A DNA stretch of 64,000 nucleotides from an uncultured Acetatifactor sp. (GTDB taxonomy: Bacteria > Bacillota > Clostridia > Lachnospirales > Lachnospiraceae), in NCBI GenBank assembly GCA_910584865.1, contig CAJUCE010000003.1:124001-188000 (forward strand), in the 5' to 3' direction. The position numbers were made by a program, and so were the translations under genes. Shown here piece after piece: positions 25,866-34,548 of the stretch. Within the stretch, counting starts at the first letter, position 1. Every line of letters starts with the position of its first letter. Below the pieces are notes generated by a model. It saw nothing but the letters and a program-made list of their open reading frames with translations. It searched no databases and was not told the origin of the DNA.

Positions 25866-27296
25866 TTACCGGCCATTTTGCATTTTGCCGGAAAGCAATA
25901 CCACCGCCTCTGTTTCGTCTGTGAACGGAAACATGTCCACTGCGTTACACTTTTCCGTCCGGTATCCTTTTTTCGTAAGAATCTTCAAATCCCGCACCAG
26001 TGTAACCGGGTTGCAGGAAATATATACGATCCGCCCGGGACCAATCTTTCCAACTGCATTCAGGAACGCCTCGCTGCTGCCGCTCCTGGGTGGGTCCATG
26101 AGGAGCACGTCCAGACTGGCTTTCTCCTCCGCCATCTCAAGCAGAAATTTCCCCGCGTCGTTTTGATAAAACCGGATGTTGTCGATCCGATTCCTCCTGG
26201 CATTGCTTACCGCATCCCGTATTGCTTCCTGATTCAGTTCCACCCCAAGCACTCTGGCAGCGTTCCTGCTGGCAATCATGCCGATGGTTCCCGTACCGCA
26301 GTAGGCGTCCAGTACAGTTTCTTTCCCCGTCAGCCCGGCATATTCCATGGCTTTTGCATACAGTTTTTCCGTCTGTACCGGATTTACCTGGTAAAAAGAT
26401 TTGGGGGAAATCCTAAACGTCATACCGCAGAGCCTGTCCTCTATATAGCCCTTCCCATAGATTACCTGTTGACGCTCTCCCAGTATCATACTGGTGTCCC
26501 TGTCATTCACATTGACCACTATGGTGGTGATCTCCGGATGCAGCTTTAAAAGCGCCCTGACGAAATTATTCTTGGAGGGCATGATGGGGGAACTCAAGAC
26601 CAACACCACCATAATCTCCCCTGTGTCGTAACCCACCCGGATCAACACATGCCGCAACAGCCCGAAACCTGTATCTTCATTATAAGGACGGATCTTAAAG
26701 GATTTCAAGAGCCCCCTGATGGACACAATGATCTCGTCTGCCTTCCGGTTCTCGATCAGGCAGCTATCCACAGGAACAATACGGTGGCTCCGCTCTTCAT
26801 AAATGCCGGAAACAGCGTTGTGCCGTCTGTCCTCTCCAAATGCCGCATGTACCTTGTTGCGGTAATGCGTGGGATTCTCCATCCCGATAATAGCTTCCGG
26901 CCTGCAGTAAGGCTCCATCAGCTTATGAAATCCCATGCTTTTGACCCGCAGCTGTTCCTCATAACTTTTGTTAATCCACTGGCAGCCGCCGCATTTGGCA
27001 GCTGCGGGGCACAGGTTCTGATTTGCCTCTTTCTTCTGTTTTTTATCTTTCGGGGACGTATCCCTCCAGCTACGGCCTTCCGGGGACGCTTCCCTCCCGG
27101 TTCGGCCCTCCGAAGCTGGTTCTTTCCGGCTACGGCCTTTCGGGGACGCTTCCCTCCCGGTCCGGCCCTCCGAAGCTGTATCTTTCCGGCCACGGTTTTC
27201 CGAATTTGTACCCTTCTGTCCCAGGCTCTCCAGTTTTGTCTCTCCCTGCCATACCCTTTTCCTATTTCCTGTCTTCAGCTCTTCTTTCCGCGGCAT
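25866..27296 (-). CDS. rlmD: 23S rRNA (uracil-C5)-methyltransferase, RlmD/TrmA family, with repetitive N-terminal extension
   Basis: A 476-residue SAM-dependent RNA m5U methyltransferase. [4Fe-4S] cysteines lie at about residues 96-105 (CPAAAKCGGCQW). The SAM-binding Rossmann region has VLDAYCGTGTIGMIASRNAA, then LLMDPPRSG. The catalytic Cys motif is IVYISCNPVTLVRDL near the C-terminus. The first 90 residues are not the usual TRAM domain but an Arg/Gly/Ser/Glu-rich stretch built on a 10-residue period (GRTGREASPK, GRSRKEPASE, GRTGREASPE), encoded by a 60-bp tandem DNA repeat. The paralogue/target assignment (U1939 or another site) is uncertain. The start at 27296 has only a weak ribosome binding site. 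Confidence 0.85.
   Translation of the reverse strand: MPRKEELKTGNRKRVWQGETKLESLGQKGTNSENRGRKDTASEGRTGREASPKGRSRKEPASEGRTGREASPEGRSWRDTSPKDKKQKKEANQNLCPAAAKCGGCQWINKSYEEQLRVKSMGFHKLMEPYCRPEAIIGMENPTHYRNKVHAAFGEDRRHNAVSGIYEERSHRIVPVDSCLIENRKADEIIVSIRGLLKSFKIRPYNEDTGFGLLRHVLIRVGYDTGEIMVVLVLSSPIMPSKNNFVRALLKLHPEITTIVVNVNDRDTSMILGERQQVIYGKGYIEDRLCGMTFRISPKSFYQVNPVQTEKLYAKAMEYAGLTGKETVLDAYCGTGTIGMIASRNAARVLGVELNQEAIRDAVSNARRNRIDNIRFYQNDAGKFLLEMAEEKASLDVLLMDPPRSGSSEAFLNAVGKIGPGRIVYISCNPVTLVRDLKILTKKGYRTEKCNAVDMFPFTDETEAVVLLSGKMQNGR
27070..27200 (-). repeat. 60-bp in-frame tandem repeat inside rlmD
   Basis: Two nearly identical 60-bp units begin at 27070 and 27130, with a degenerate third from 27190. 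They encode 20 residues per unit, each made of two related decapeptides, in the disordered N-terminus of the methyltransferase. Confidence 0.85.
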
Positions 27297-27458
27297 AATT
27301 TACTGTCCTTCCGTATGCTTGATTTGGAAACAATCTCGACAACCCAATCCGGCACGCCCTTATATCCTTCATCTGTAAGCCTGCCCTTTGCCCGTCCGTA
27401 TGCATTCTTATCACATTCCTCTACCCAAAGATATTATTTGCAAAACTTGCTATATAAT

Positions 27459-27503
27459 AAAAAAATGCCAATACGCTATGCAATCAGCGTATTGACATTT
27501 TTA
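27459..27503 (-). terminator. Intrinsic terminator of the tRNA-Pro gene
   Basis: On the minus strand AATGTCAATACGCT, an 8-nt loop, AGCGTATTGGCATT, then TTTTT. The long stem and T-run start within 10 nt of the tRNA 3' end. Confidence 0.9.
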
Positions 27504-27508
27504 ATCTA

Positions 27509-27583
27509 TCGGAGTGGCGGGATTCGAACTCGCGACCTCCGCCTCCCTAAGACGGCGCTCTAACCAAGCTGAGCCACACCCCG
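27509..27583 (-). tRNA. tRNA-Pro, anticodon AGG
   Basis: A 75-nt cloverleaf on the minus strand. Acceptor CGGGGTG pairs with CACTCCG (one G-U), the D-stem is GCTC/GAGC, and the anticodon stem is CCGTC/GGCGG with loop TTAGGGA. The anticodon is therefore AGG (reads CCU), and the C1-G72 pair is typical of tRNA-Pro. The T-loop is TTCGAAT. The T-stem GCGAG/CCCGC has an A-C mismatch at the fourth pair. CCA is not encoded. A strong terminator follows directly. Confidence 0.92.
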
Positions 27584-27798
27584 AAGCACATTTAGTATTA
27601 TAATCTGTCAGAAAGAAAAATGCAACCACTTTTTGCTTATTTTTTGAACATTATACAAATCGCACAAAAATGAGGGCACAAAATGCCGTTTTTTGTCTCA
27701 TTCTGCCATATTATTCTTTCCATATACGGCTTTTTATTCTTCTCCATCTCCCCTTCACAGGATGTCGTACATTATTTTAAAAACCATACTTAGGTTCT

Positions 27799-28527
27799 TT
27801 AAGAACCGGTATCCGGATCCGAAGATGAATAGAATTCCTCCCCCGTATCCAGGCATATGGCCGCCAGCCGTCCGCCATGATGATGCGCCCCACAGTCAAT
27901 CGCAATGTGATTGTTCTTTCTGTAAATGAATCCCGGTTTCGGATTTCCTTCTATCATTTGTGTCGGCGTATGTCCTGTAACCACATAGATATCGTCAAAA
28001 TATTCCTTTTCATAATCAGCCCGTTCCCAGACAAGATCATGCAGTGAATATTCTTCGATGTCCTTTTCAGGCGCGAAATTGCCAAGTCCCGCATGGACAA
28101 GAAGGTAATCCTTTCCTCCTGCAGACAGTTCAGCATACAGCAGGAATTCTTTTATGTAATCGATTATATCCTGCTGCATATCCCTGTCCAGATCCCGGAA
28201 CTCCTTTATTGTGGTGAGGCTTCCGTTATATTGCCATGTCACAAGGTTATCCAGCATCTTCTCATCCAATTCTCCAATGGAAACATTCGTTATTTCTTTT
28301 CGCAGGAATTCCAGACATTCCAATGCCATAATTTCATGATTACCCGCTATGCATACGGCATTGGGCATTTCCATGAGTTTCAGCAATGTCTTAACCGGAT
28401 GGGGTCCCCTGTCAAGCACATCCCCCAGAACATAGAGCATATCTGTTTCTCTCAGCCCGATTTTGCCGAGCAGTTCCTCAAGCTTGTCAAGCTCGCCGTG
28501 TATATCCGAAATGACGTAGGTTGCCAT
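27799..28527 (-). CDS. Calcineurin-like metallophosphatase (PP1/PrpA-type)
   Basis: A 242-residue protein from ATG 28527 (GGAGGAGG upstream). All metallophosphatase motifs are present: DIHGELDKLEELL, GDVLDRGPHPVKTLLKLM, AGNHEIM, LVHAGLGN and VTGHTPTQM. The GD-x-x-DRG signature places it with the bacterial serine/threonine protein phosphatases (PrpA/PrpE-like) and ApaH-related enzymes, which use two metal ions. The substrate is unknown. It is monocistronic; its mRNA leader contains strong, partly exclusive hairpins (28590-28700). Positions 27584-27798 hold no gene. Confidence 0.9.
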   Translation of the reverse strand: MATYVISDIHGELDKLEELLGKIGLRETDMLYVLGDVLDRGPHPVKTLLKLMEMPNAVCIAGNHEIMALECLEFLRKEITNVSIGELDEKMLDNLVTWQYNGSLTTIKEFRDLDRDMQQDIIDYIKEFLLYAELSAGGKDYLLVHAGLGNFAPEKDIEEYSLHDLVWERADYEKEYFDDIYVVTGHTPTQMIEGNPKPGFIYRKNNHIAIDCGAHHHGGRLAAICLDTGEEFYSSSDPDTGS

Positions 28528-28589
28528 ATCCGCCTCCTCCTTCTTTTTCCGCACAGTCATGTATCCTGCAAATCCGCCCCCGGCCTTCC

Positions 28590-28703
28590 GTTTCAGAATA
28601 TCCTTAAAACCTCCGAACCGGAAATACCCGTCAGACCAAACTGCTTTGCAGCCTTTTCACCAGACCTGACGGGCAGCAGGATTCTGCCCTGAACCCTATT
28701 ATA
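28590..28703 (-). promoter_or_regulatory. Structured leader of the metallophosphatase gene with mutually exclusive hairpins
   Basis: A TATAAT (28703-28698) precedes a transcript with hairpin 1, GGGCAG/CTGCCC (28689-28684 / 28676-28671), and hairpin 2, CCCGTCAG/CTGACGGG (28673-28666 / 28634-28627), which encloses a small CTGC-AAA-GCAG hairpin. The two share the CCC at 28673-28671, so only one can form fully. The -35 region is poor. The pattern resembles a riboswitch or attenuator but matches no class I recognise. Confidence 0.45.
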
Positions 28704-28817
28704 GCAGATACGGGATGAAAATAAAACACTTCTTTCTAACGCTTTCCTGACCGGAAACCCTTTCCGCTGACCGCAAAAGATACGGATGAAAATCATTTAA
28801 AGGGTCTGCTAAAGTGC

Positions 28818-28846
28818 TTGCATTTTACTGGAATTGCGAGTACAAT
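28818..28846 (+). promoter_or_regulatory. Sigma-A promoter of the OFA transporter gene
   Basis: TTGCAT (28818-28823), 17-nt spacer, TACAAT (28841-28846). The leader of about 125 nt contains two hairpins (28884-28907 and 28914-28928). Confidence 0.7.
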
Positions 28847-28979
28847 AGCATATGCCAAGATATTTACATCCTGATTGCTTTAACCGCTTTACGCTTCCCG
28901 TAAGCGGCTACATGGCAGGTTGCCTGCCGCCGGATGAAATATGTTGTACAAAGAAACATAAAAGGAAACGAGGTACATC

Positions 28980-30272
28980 ATGAAGAACAACAAATGGATT
29001 CGCGCCGCAATTCCGGCGCTGCTGCTTCACTGCAGCATAGGTACTGTCTACTGTTGGTCCATCTTCAGCCAGGAGATCGCCGACTATATCGGTTTCTCCA
29101 AGGGCGCCACGGAATGGGCCTTCAGCTTTGCCATCTTTTTCCTTGGCATGTCCGCTGCCTTCCTGGGCAATATCGTGGAGAAGGACATCCACAAGTCGTC
29201 GCTGATTGCTTCCATCTGCTTCGCCTGCGGTATGGCGGGAACCGGCTTTTTCATTTACTACGGAGGCAGCCATCAGCAAAGCCCCCTGGCGCTGATCGGC
29301 ATTTACCTTTGCTATGGCTTTATCATGGGCATCGGCCTGGGTACCGGTTATCTGTCCCCGGTAAAAACCCTGATGCTGTGGTTTGAGGACAGAAAGGGCC
29401 TGGCCACCGGACTGGCAGTTGCAGGCTTCGGCGCGGCGAAGGCCATCGCAAGCCCCATCATGCAGGCCATGCTGGACAATCTGGGAGACGGCGGCATTTA
29501 CAAGATGTTCTGGATTCTGGCCGTGGTTTATTTCATTATGATGTTCGTGGGGCATCTGCTGTTAAAGAAGCCCGATACCTGGCATGAGCCCCAGAAGGCT
29601 GAAAAGGGCAAGGGCATGATGGACGTCATCAAGTCAAGGCCCATCACCAACTACATCGGTATATGGCTTATGTTCTATATCAACATTACCTGCGGCCTGG
29701 CGCTGATTTCCCAGGAAAAGATGATCGTGAAATGCATCGGCCTGGCAGGCGCCGCCGGGATCATTTCCACCGTATCCGCCATTTTCAACGCTGGCGGCCG
29801 TCTGGGCTTCTCCGCCTGGGCTGACAAGATGAAGGACAGGAACACAATCTACAAGCTAATCTTCATCCTTTCCATCGCCTTTACCGGAATCGTCATGCTG
29901 ACGGGCGGTATTAAGAACGGCGAGGGAAATACTTTGCTGATTATCCTGGTATTAGGCCTGATCTTTGTGGTAAACGCAGGCTACGGCGGAGGCTTCTCCA
30001 ATGTACCCACCCTGCTCTCCGATCATTACGGCATGGGCAATATCAGTGCCATCCACGGCCTGACCCTCTCCGCATGGGCTATCGCAGGGCTTACCGGCAA
30101 CCAGCTGGCTACCTGGATTGTGAACCATACGGGAGAGTTCTCAGACCATAACGGCATACAGGTTAACCCCGTAGGTTACCAGAATGTGCTGTATGTGACC
30201 ATTGTGCTGTATATTGTGGCACTGCTGATCAGTCTCTTTATGGTGCGGCCTGCAAAGGAAGGGAAGAAATAA
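28980..30272 (+). CDS. OFA-family major facilitator transporter
   Basis: A 430-residue, 12-helix MFS protein. The N-terminus HCSIGTVYCWSIFSQEIADY and FSFAIFFLGMSAAFLG is characteristic of the oxalate/formate antiporter (OFA) family. Helices run throughout (CGMAGTGFFIYYGG, LICYGF-type segment, VVYFIMMFVGHLLL). The family moves small carboxylates such as oxalate, formate or pyruvate; the substrate here cannot be read from sequence. The start has GAGGT upstream. It has its own promoter and a strong terminator, and no oxalate-catabolism genes are adjacent. Confidence 0.9.
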   Translation: MKNNKWIRAAIPALLLHCSIGTVYCWSIFSQEIADYIGFSKGATEWAFSFAIFFLGMSAAFLGNIVEKDIHKSSLIASICFACGMAGTGFFIYYGGSHQQSPLALIGIYLCYGFIMGIGLGTGYLSPVKTLMLWFEDRKGLATGLAVAGFGAAKAIASPIMQAMLDNLGDGGIYKMFWILAVVYFIMMFVGHLLLKKPDTWHEPQKAEKGKGMMDVIKSRPITNYIGIWLMFYINITCGLALISQEKMIVKCIGLAGAAGIISTVSAIFNAGGRLGFSAWADKMKDRNTIYKLIFILSIAFTGIVMLTGGIKNGEGNTLLIILVLGLIFVVNAGYGGGFSNVPTLLSDHYGMGNISAIHGLTLSAWAIAGLTGNQLATWIVNHTGEFSDHNGIQVNPVGYQNVLYVTIVLYIVALLISLFMVRPAKEGKK

Positions 30273-30303
30273 CAGAAGAGATCTGTTAATAAGCAAATAA
30301 ATG

Positions 30304-30354
30304 TCAGAAACAGCCTGGCTTAGGAAGTATTCTTTCGGCCAGGCTGTTTTCTGA
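30304..30354 (+). terminator. Intrinsic terminator of the OFA transporter gene
   Basis: Long stem TCAGAAACAGCCTGGC (30304-30319) against GCCAGGCTGTTTTCTGA (30338-30354), 18-nt loop, starting 32 nt after the stop. The T-run lies inside the 3' arm, and the symmetrical AAACAG/CTGTTTT arms suggest it may work in both directions. Confidence 0.8.
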
Positions 30355-30457
30355 TATCTCAATGGAATGCTTCTGGATTGCAGATTCCCATATATTTGTG
30401 GGCCGGAAATTCAACCCTCACGTTTGCTGCTATTAAAATCATACTGCTCATACGAAA

Positions 30458-30649
30458 CTACACCATGGATAACAGGATCAACGCAAAAATAGCACAGATG
30501 GCAGCAACGATTCCCATAATTCGTATAACAATCATGCGGGCTTTGCTCTCCTGCATAGACTTCTTCGCCACCGACTTGGGCGATATCGCCATGATAATAC
30601 CAAGGATTGCAATGATAACCATCGAACCCCCTTGCAGTAACTCGTACAT
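30458..30649 (-). CDS. Small two-helix membrane protein
   Basis: A 63-residue protein from ATG 30649, with GGAGG six nt upstream. There are two hydrophobic helices (MVIIAILGIIMAISPK and IRIMGIVAAICAIFALILL) joined by a short basic loop (KSVAKKSMQESKAR), which predicts an inside loop. It looks like other small hydrophobic proteins such as the DUF6199 type, but no firm family match is claimed. It lies between the OFA terminator and the rhamnosidase-like gene, on the strand of the latter; 30650-30881 has no convincing gene. Confidence 0.6.
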   Translation of the reverse strand: MYELLQGGSMVIIAILGIIMAISPKSVAKKSMQESKARMIVIRIMGIVAAICAIFALILLSMV

Positions 30650-30881
30650 AAATGTCCTCCTCCGTTATTTCCAGACAATGATGTCCTTTTTCTATATACA
30701 GATTACATCGCCTTCCATTTGCTGTCAAGTGCAGTCGGAATATTTCGGAAATCCAGACCCGATTCTTCTCGTATATCTCCCTGCAACTTTCCCCGATGCC
30801 ATATTCCTCCACCTGAATATCCATTCCTCGTCAAAGGCATCCTCCACAGGCGGCAGCCATCCTATTATCTGAAGTAATTTG

Positions 30882-33800
30882 TCAGCAGACAGAGTCTCTG
30901 TAGATCACAGGTTTTTCCAGGAGCCCCTGAGGATAAAGCATATAATCCCTGCTCCACCCCTCTCCTTCCGTCACAAAATTCCCGGGGCCGTAGGAAGGCG
31001 CTTCCCTGGGGAACTGGTGCAGCGGGCCGAAGGTATTCCGCCTGGTAAGCACCACTTCTATGCCCCGCAGGTTCCCGATCCGTGCCTGGTAAGGCGGAAA
31101 TGCAATGACACCCTCGCCGTCACCTAACAGTTTCACCAGACTGCCCCCGAAATCTTCTACCGTAACCGCCACACTGGCCCCGCTCAATCCTTCGATTTCC
31201 TCTGTCTCATAGACCACGCTTCCCGAGTAAAAAGGCAGTCCCTGGCCTGTGATGTCCCCAATGGCAAGCCTGTCCGGAAGTGCCGTCAGGATGGCGCTGT
31301 CCCCCTGTACCTTGACACCGAAATCGCCCAGCAGGTATACGGCCTCTATTCCGCTGGTGCCATAATACGCCATCTCTATATCGATGGTATTGCCGCCGGG
31401 CCGTAAACAATCCGCAGGAATCTCCAGTTCATCAAAGCAGATGTCGATCCACTTTCCGCTGCTGACAGCGGAAACCTGCACACCGTTCACCGTTACGGAT
31501 CTGACATGTTCCAGTGCTTCCATTGCCAGCCTTACCGGAGTATGTATTTTCCAGGCAAAATGGCCGTTTCCACTGGATTGTGAACTTCTGCTTCCTGAAC
31601 AAGTATCTCCCGCCTGGAAGCTGCCCAACATCTCCTCAATATTGACCTCATAGCGCAGGCAAACTATATCCAAAAGCTTTGTATTTCCCCCTTTGTACTT
31701 CACCTGATACCAGGGCTGCAGCATTTCTCCGCCCCGGTATGGAATTCCCAGTTGATCCCGCAGCGCCCGGTCAGCCTTCAGTACTTCCATACAGGGAAAC
31801 TCCCTGCCCTGGCTGTCGGTTACAGATACCATATCCAGGACGCAGATATTCCGTTCCGACAGGCGATAGGAGAAGCTGTCGGGAAGGGCAACCTTTTCTT
31901 GTCCGGAAAAGGCTTCTGCCCCCGGCAGTTCCCGCTTACTGTCCGGAATTATGTACAGCCTCTCGCCGCCCTTTTCCAAATCTATGGTAATCAATATCCT
32001 TCCATCCTCCACCCGGTACTGCGGCTCCGTCACCCGGCCGCTTCTGGCTTCCCATGCCTCCAGGCAGGAGCCTTCCCCCAGGTCCAGAGTGATTCCATTA
32101 TATCCCTGCTCCCTGTTGACATTTAAAACCATTATGACACGGCCGCCCTCTATCTCGAATGCCTGTGCAAATAAATCCTGGTTTTCTGTATTTTCTTTCT
32201 GCCCGCCGTCTCCTGTGCGGACGATGCCGACTTCATGCCCACTCCGGCAGGCTCTGGCCACTTCCTGCTCCGTAAAGTTTATCCGTATACACGTTTCTGC
32301 CAGTTTTCCCGGTTCTTCGGAGGGCTCCACATCCATATAGCCGGGGACTTCCCCGGCGAAGATTACCTCTCCTCCCTGCGCTGCAAAAGTCTCCAAAAGG
32401 TGAAGCGTACTCCGGCGCATGGTATCCATTCCTGCCACCAGGACTTTCCGGTAAGCTGCCTTCCCTACATACAGCACACAGTCTTCCACCCTTCCGTGCC
32501 TTGCCAGGATGTCTTCTTCACCGTAGTCAAAATCAATCCGATTCCCCGCCAGCATGTGGAACAGGGACGCATACTGTGCCTCCAGGCGTTTCATCTCCCC
32601 GTCCGCTGCCGCCAGGCCGTCAAAGGCGCCGCTGTAAGCCCTAGCCCATACGCTCTCTATGGGATTGATCACCAACAGCTCACAGGCCGGCTTCCCGCCA
32701 TGCAAAACCGCATGGATCCTGGAAAAATAGTCCTCCACATAACGGTAATCCTGATACCATCCGGACTGGTGCAGGATACTGGCAGGATAATCCCGTTTCG
32801 CCTCCCCCTTCATGGTATACCAGGACAGATGGGGACACCGCAGATTGACGCCGAACAAAGCCTGCCAGTCGCCTACATTTTTATAATCCTCAAAATCCAT
32901 CTGCCACCCGGTACAGCCGTAGAGCTCCGACAGCACCCATTCCTTATCAAGCTGCCTGGCCACAGAAGAAATCTGCTTCGCCACCCAGTAACAGCGGTTT
33001 CCCTCGGAAAGGATATCAATGCCGGGATAATCCATGTACTCATAAAAGCGCATCAGGGATCCCTGCATCACCGCCTGGCAGGCCAGAGAATCCTCATGAA
33101 GCACATGCCCCGTGAAAATCAGCTTGTTTTGTTTACACCAGTCATACACAGGGATTGCAAAGCGCTCCAGGAACAGTTCCTGGCACAGCTCAAAATAATC
33201 CCTGGTAACCTTGGACAGCTCTGCCTCCTGGGTTCGCAGGAACAATTCCGGCAAGCGTTCTTTCAGGCTGTAGCCGAAGCGCTTTTCAAACTCCTCAAAA
33301 AGATCCTGCGTATAAGGAACCGCATTCACCTCCGCCTCCGCAAAATTCGTAAACACGCCTCCCCTGTGGGGTTCGTCGGTAAAAACGCCGTAAATCTCCT
33401 TTCCGAATCTTTCCCCGCATTTTTCCTTATACTTTTCATGGGTCAGCTCTATGTACTTTCTGGTAGCCTCCCGGTTCATGGTGTTCACATAGCAGTAGCC
33501 ATTGTAATTGTCGGTGCAGACAGAAGTACGGACGCGGAATTCCACCGCAGTCTCATCTGATGCCAAAACATCGCCCGCATGGAGCAGCCTTTTCGCCCGG
33601 AAAATTCCGTTCTTTCCGGAGGGGCATGTTTTTGTCAGGCTTTCCCTCTCGCTGCCAGACTGCTCCTCTGCCCCTGTCAGGCTTTTCGCTTCGCTGTCGG
33701 ATGGATTCACCTTTTCTGTCAGGCTTTCCCTCTCGCCGTCAAACTGGGGGAAATCTCCCTTCAGCGCAAACACCGCGACGACATTTTCATCCGGCTGCCA

Positions 33801-34172
33801 GGACCTCCACATATCCTCTGTCAGAAAGTTCATTTCCATATACATGGCGCGGTATTTTTCTTCCTTTGTCACCATGCCCCCGGCGCTTCCCGAGGGCCAG
33901 CGGTCCTCGTCGTACAGCCATGCCTCCATCCCCTTCCCGTAACCGTAATCGGCGCACTTATTAGTGAGTTCGAACCATTCCTCCCCCAGGTACTCCGTCT
34001 CCAACCCGGTGCGGGAATGCATGAAAAAGCCGCCGAAGCCCATCTCCTTTATGATGTCCGCCTGCCGCAGCAGCTCCGCCTCTTCCAGTTTTCCGTTCCA
34101 GGACCAGAAAGGTTTCCCACGGAATTCCTTTGTTGGATTTTCAAATTGTTTCTGTCTCTGTGTTATATTCAT
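30882..34172 (-). CDS. Large glycoside hydrolase, GH106-like (predicted alpha-L-rhamnosidase)
   Basis: A 1096-residue protein from ATG 34172 (AGGAG five nt upstream). The N-terminal barrel region (GKPFWSWNGKLEEAELLRQA, MGFGGFFMHSRTG, EAWLYDEDRWPSG) and IYGVFTDEPHRGG resemble the GH106-like superfamily. The C-terminal part (VRLAMEALEHVRSVTVNGVQ, RPGGNTIDIEMAYYG) is a galactose-binding/beta-sandwich accessory region. No signal peptide is seen, so it probably acts on imported oligosaccharides. Residues about 140-180 contain a 14-residue repeat (ERESLTEKVNP, EAKSLTGAEEQ, ERESLTKTCP) interrupting the catalytic region. It is paired with a GH78-like gene upstream, which supports rhamnoside breakdown. 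The family is probable, not certain. Confidence 0.65.
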   Translation of the reverse strand: MNITQRQKQFENPTKEFRGKPFWSWNGKLEEAELLRQADIIKEMGFGGFFMHSRTGLETEYLGEEWFELTNKCADYGYGKGMEAWLYDEDRWPSGSAGGMVTKEEKYRAMYMEMNFLTEDMWRSWQPDENVVAVFALKGDFPQFDGERESLTEKVNPSDSEAKSLTGAEEQSGSERESLTKTCPSGKNGIFRAKRLLHAGDVLASDETAVEFRVRTSVCTDNYNGYCYVNTMNREATRKYIELTHEKYKEKCGERFGKEIYGVFTDEPHRGGVFTNFAEAEVNAVPYTQDLFEEFEKRFGYSLKERLPELFLRTQEAELSKVTRDYFELCQELFLERFAIPVYDWCKQNKLIFTGHVLHEDSLACQAVMQGSLMRFYEYMDYPGIDILSEGNRCYWVAKQISSVARQLDKEWVLSELYGCTGWQMDFEDYKNVGDWQALFGVNLRCPHLSWYTMKGEAKRDYPASILHQSGWYQDYRYVEDYFSRIHAVLHGGKPACELLVINPIESVWARAYSGAFDGLAAADGEMKRLEAQYASLFHMLAGNRIDFDYGEEDILARHGRVEDCVLYVGKAAYRKVLVAGMDTMRRSTLHLLETFAAQGGEVIFAGEVPGYMDVEPSEEPGKLAETCIRINFTEQEVARACRSGHEVGIVRTGDGGQKENTENQDLFAQAFEIEGGRVIMVLNVNREQGYNGITLDLGEGSCLEAWEARSGRVTEPQYRVEDGRILITIDLEKGGERLYIIPDSKRELPGAEAFSGQEKVALPDSFSYRLSERNICVLDMVSVTDSQGREFPCMEVLKADRALRDQLGIPYRGGEMLQPWYQVKYKGGNTKLLDIVCLRYEVNIEEMLGSFQAGDTCSGSRSSQSSGNGHFAWKIHTPVRLAMEALEHVRSVTVNGVQVSAVSSGKWIDICFDELEIPADCLRPGGNTIDIEMAYYGTSGIEAVYLLGDFGVKVQGDSAILTALPDRLAIGDITGQGLPFYSGSVVYETEEIEGLSGASVAVTVEDFGGSLVKLLGDGEGVIAFPPYQARIGNLRGIEVVLTRRNTFGPLHQFPREAPSYGPGNFVTEGEGWSRDYMLYPQGLLEKPVIYRDSVC
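33634..33759 (-). repeat. 42-bp in-frame tandem repeat inside the GH106-like gene
   Basis: Three units beginning with GTCAGGCTTT at 33634, 33676 and 33718, exactly 42 bp apart (14 codons), with scattered differences. The encoded insert is acidic and Ser/Thr-rich. Confidence 0.8.
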
Positions 34173-34426
34173 ATGTTCTCCTGTCTTTCTCTTTCGGTCC
34201 ATGCCTGGTACGGTATCCCTGTGATTTTCGCAGACAGGCACTGGTTTCTTTATTCCGCTCCGGCTTACTTTAAGAAACCGTCCCCAAACTACTTACCATA
34301 TTCCTGTCCCTTTTCTCCGCCAACACTGCTCAAAAATCAGTTACATAGCCCACTATGCGCCCGATTTTTGAGCGGCACCCAAAGAAAAGTCCTGAGAACT
34401 ATCGGTAAATTCTTTCGTGACAGTTT

Positions 34427-34490
34427 CTAACCCGGACGAGCCGGAGCGGAATTTTGCCACTTTGCATAAGGCTTTGTTGTTAAGTGCCTG
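34427..34490 (+). repeat. Dispersed intergenic repeat element, copy A
   Basis: Starts CTAACCCGGACGAGCCGGA and ends TTGTTGTTAAGTGCC. It aligns along its length with copies at 58426, 58791 and, inverted, 61292. It lies in the 376-bp gap between the two glycoside hydrolase genes, 59 bp past the stop of the GH78-like gene. The rest of the gap shows no gene. Confidence 0.7.
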
Positions 34491-34548
34491 CCCCGTATCA
34501 GCATTGGCATCCGCCAATGGAAGCTCTATGCAGCAGGCTTATGAAAAA

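Noticed and set aside
28600..28700. Resemblance of the phosphatase leader to small SRP RNA
   Set aside because: A GTCAGGTC-like string is shared, but the GGAA tetraloop and asymmetric loop of SRP helix 8 are missing.
30411..30824. A 137-codon minus-strand frame overlapping the small membrane protein gene
   Set aside because: Its first 75 codons look faintly protein-like, but there is no properly spaced ribosome binding site and it overlaps a better-supported gene; it may be a decayed fragment.
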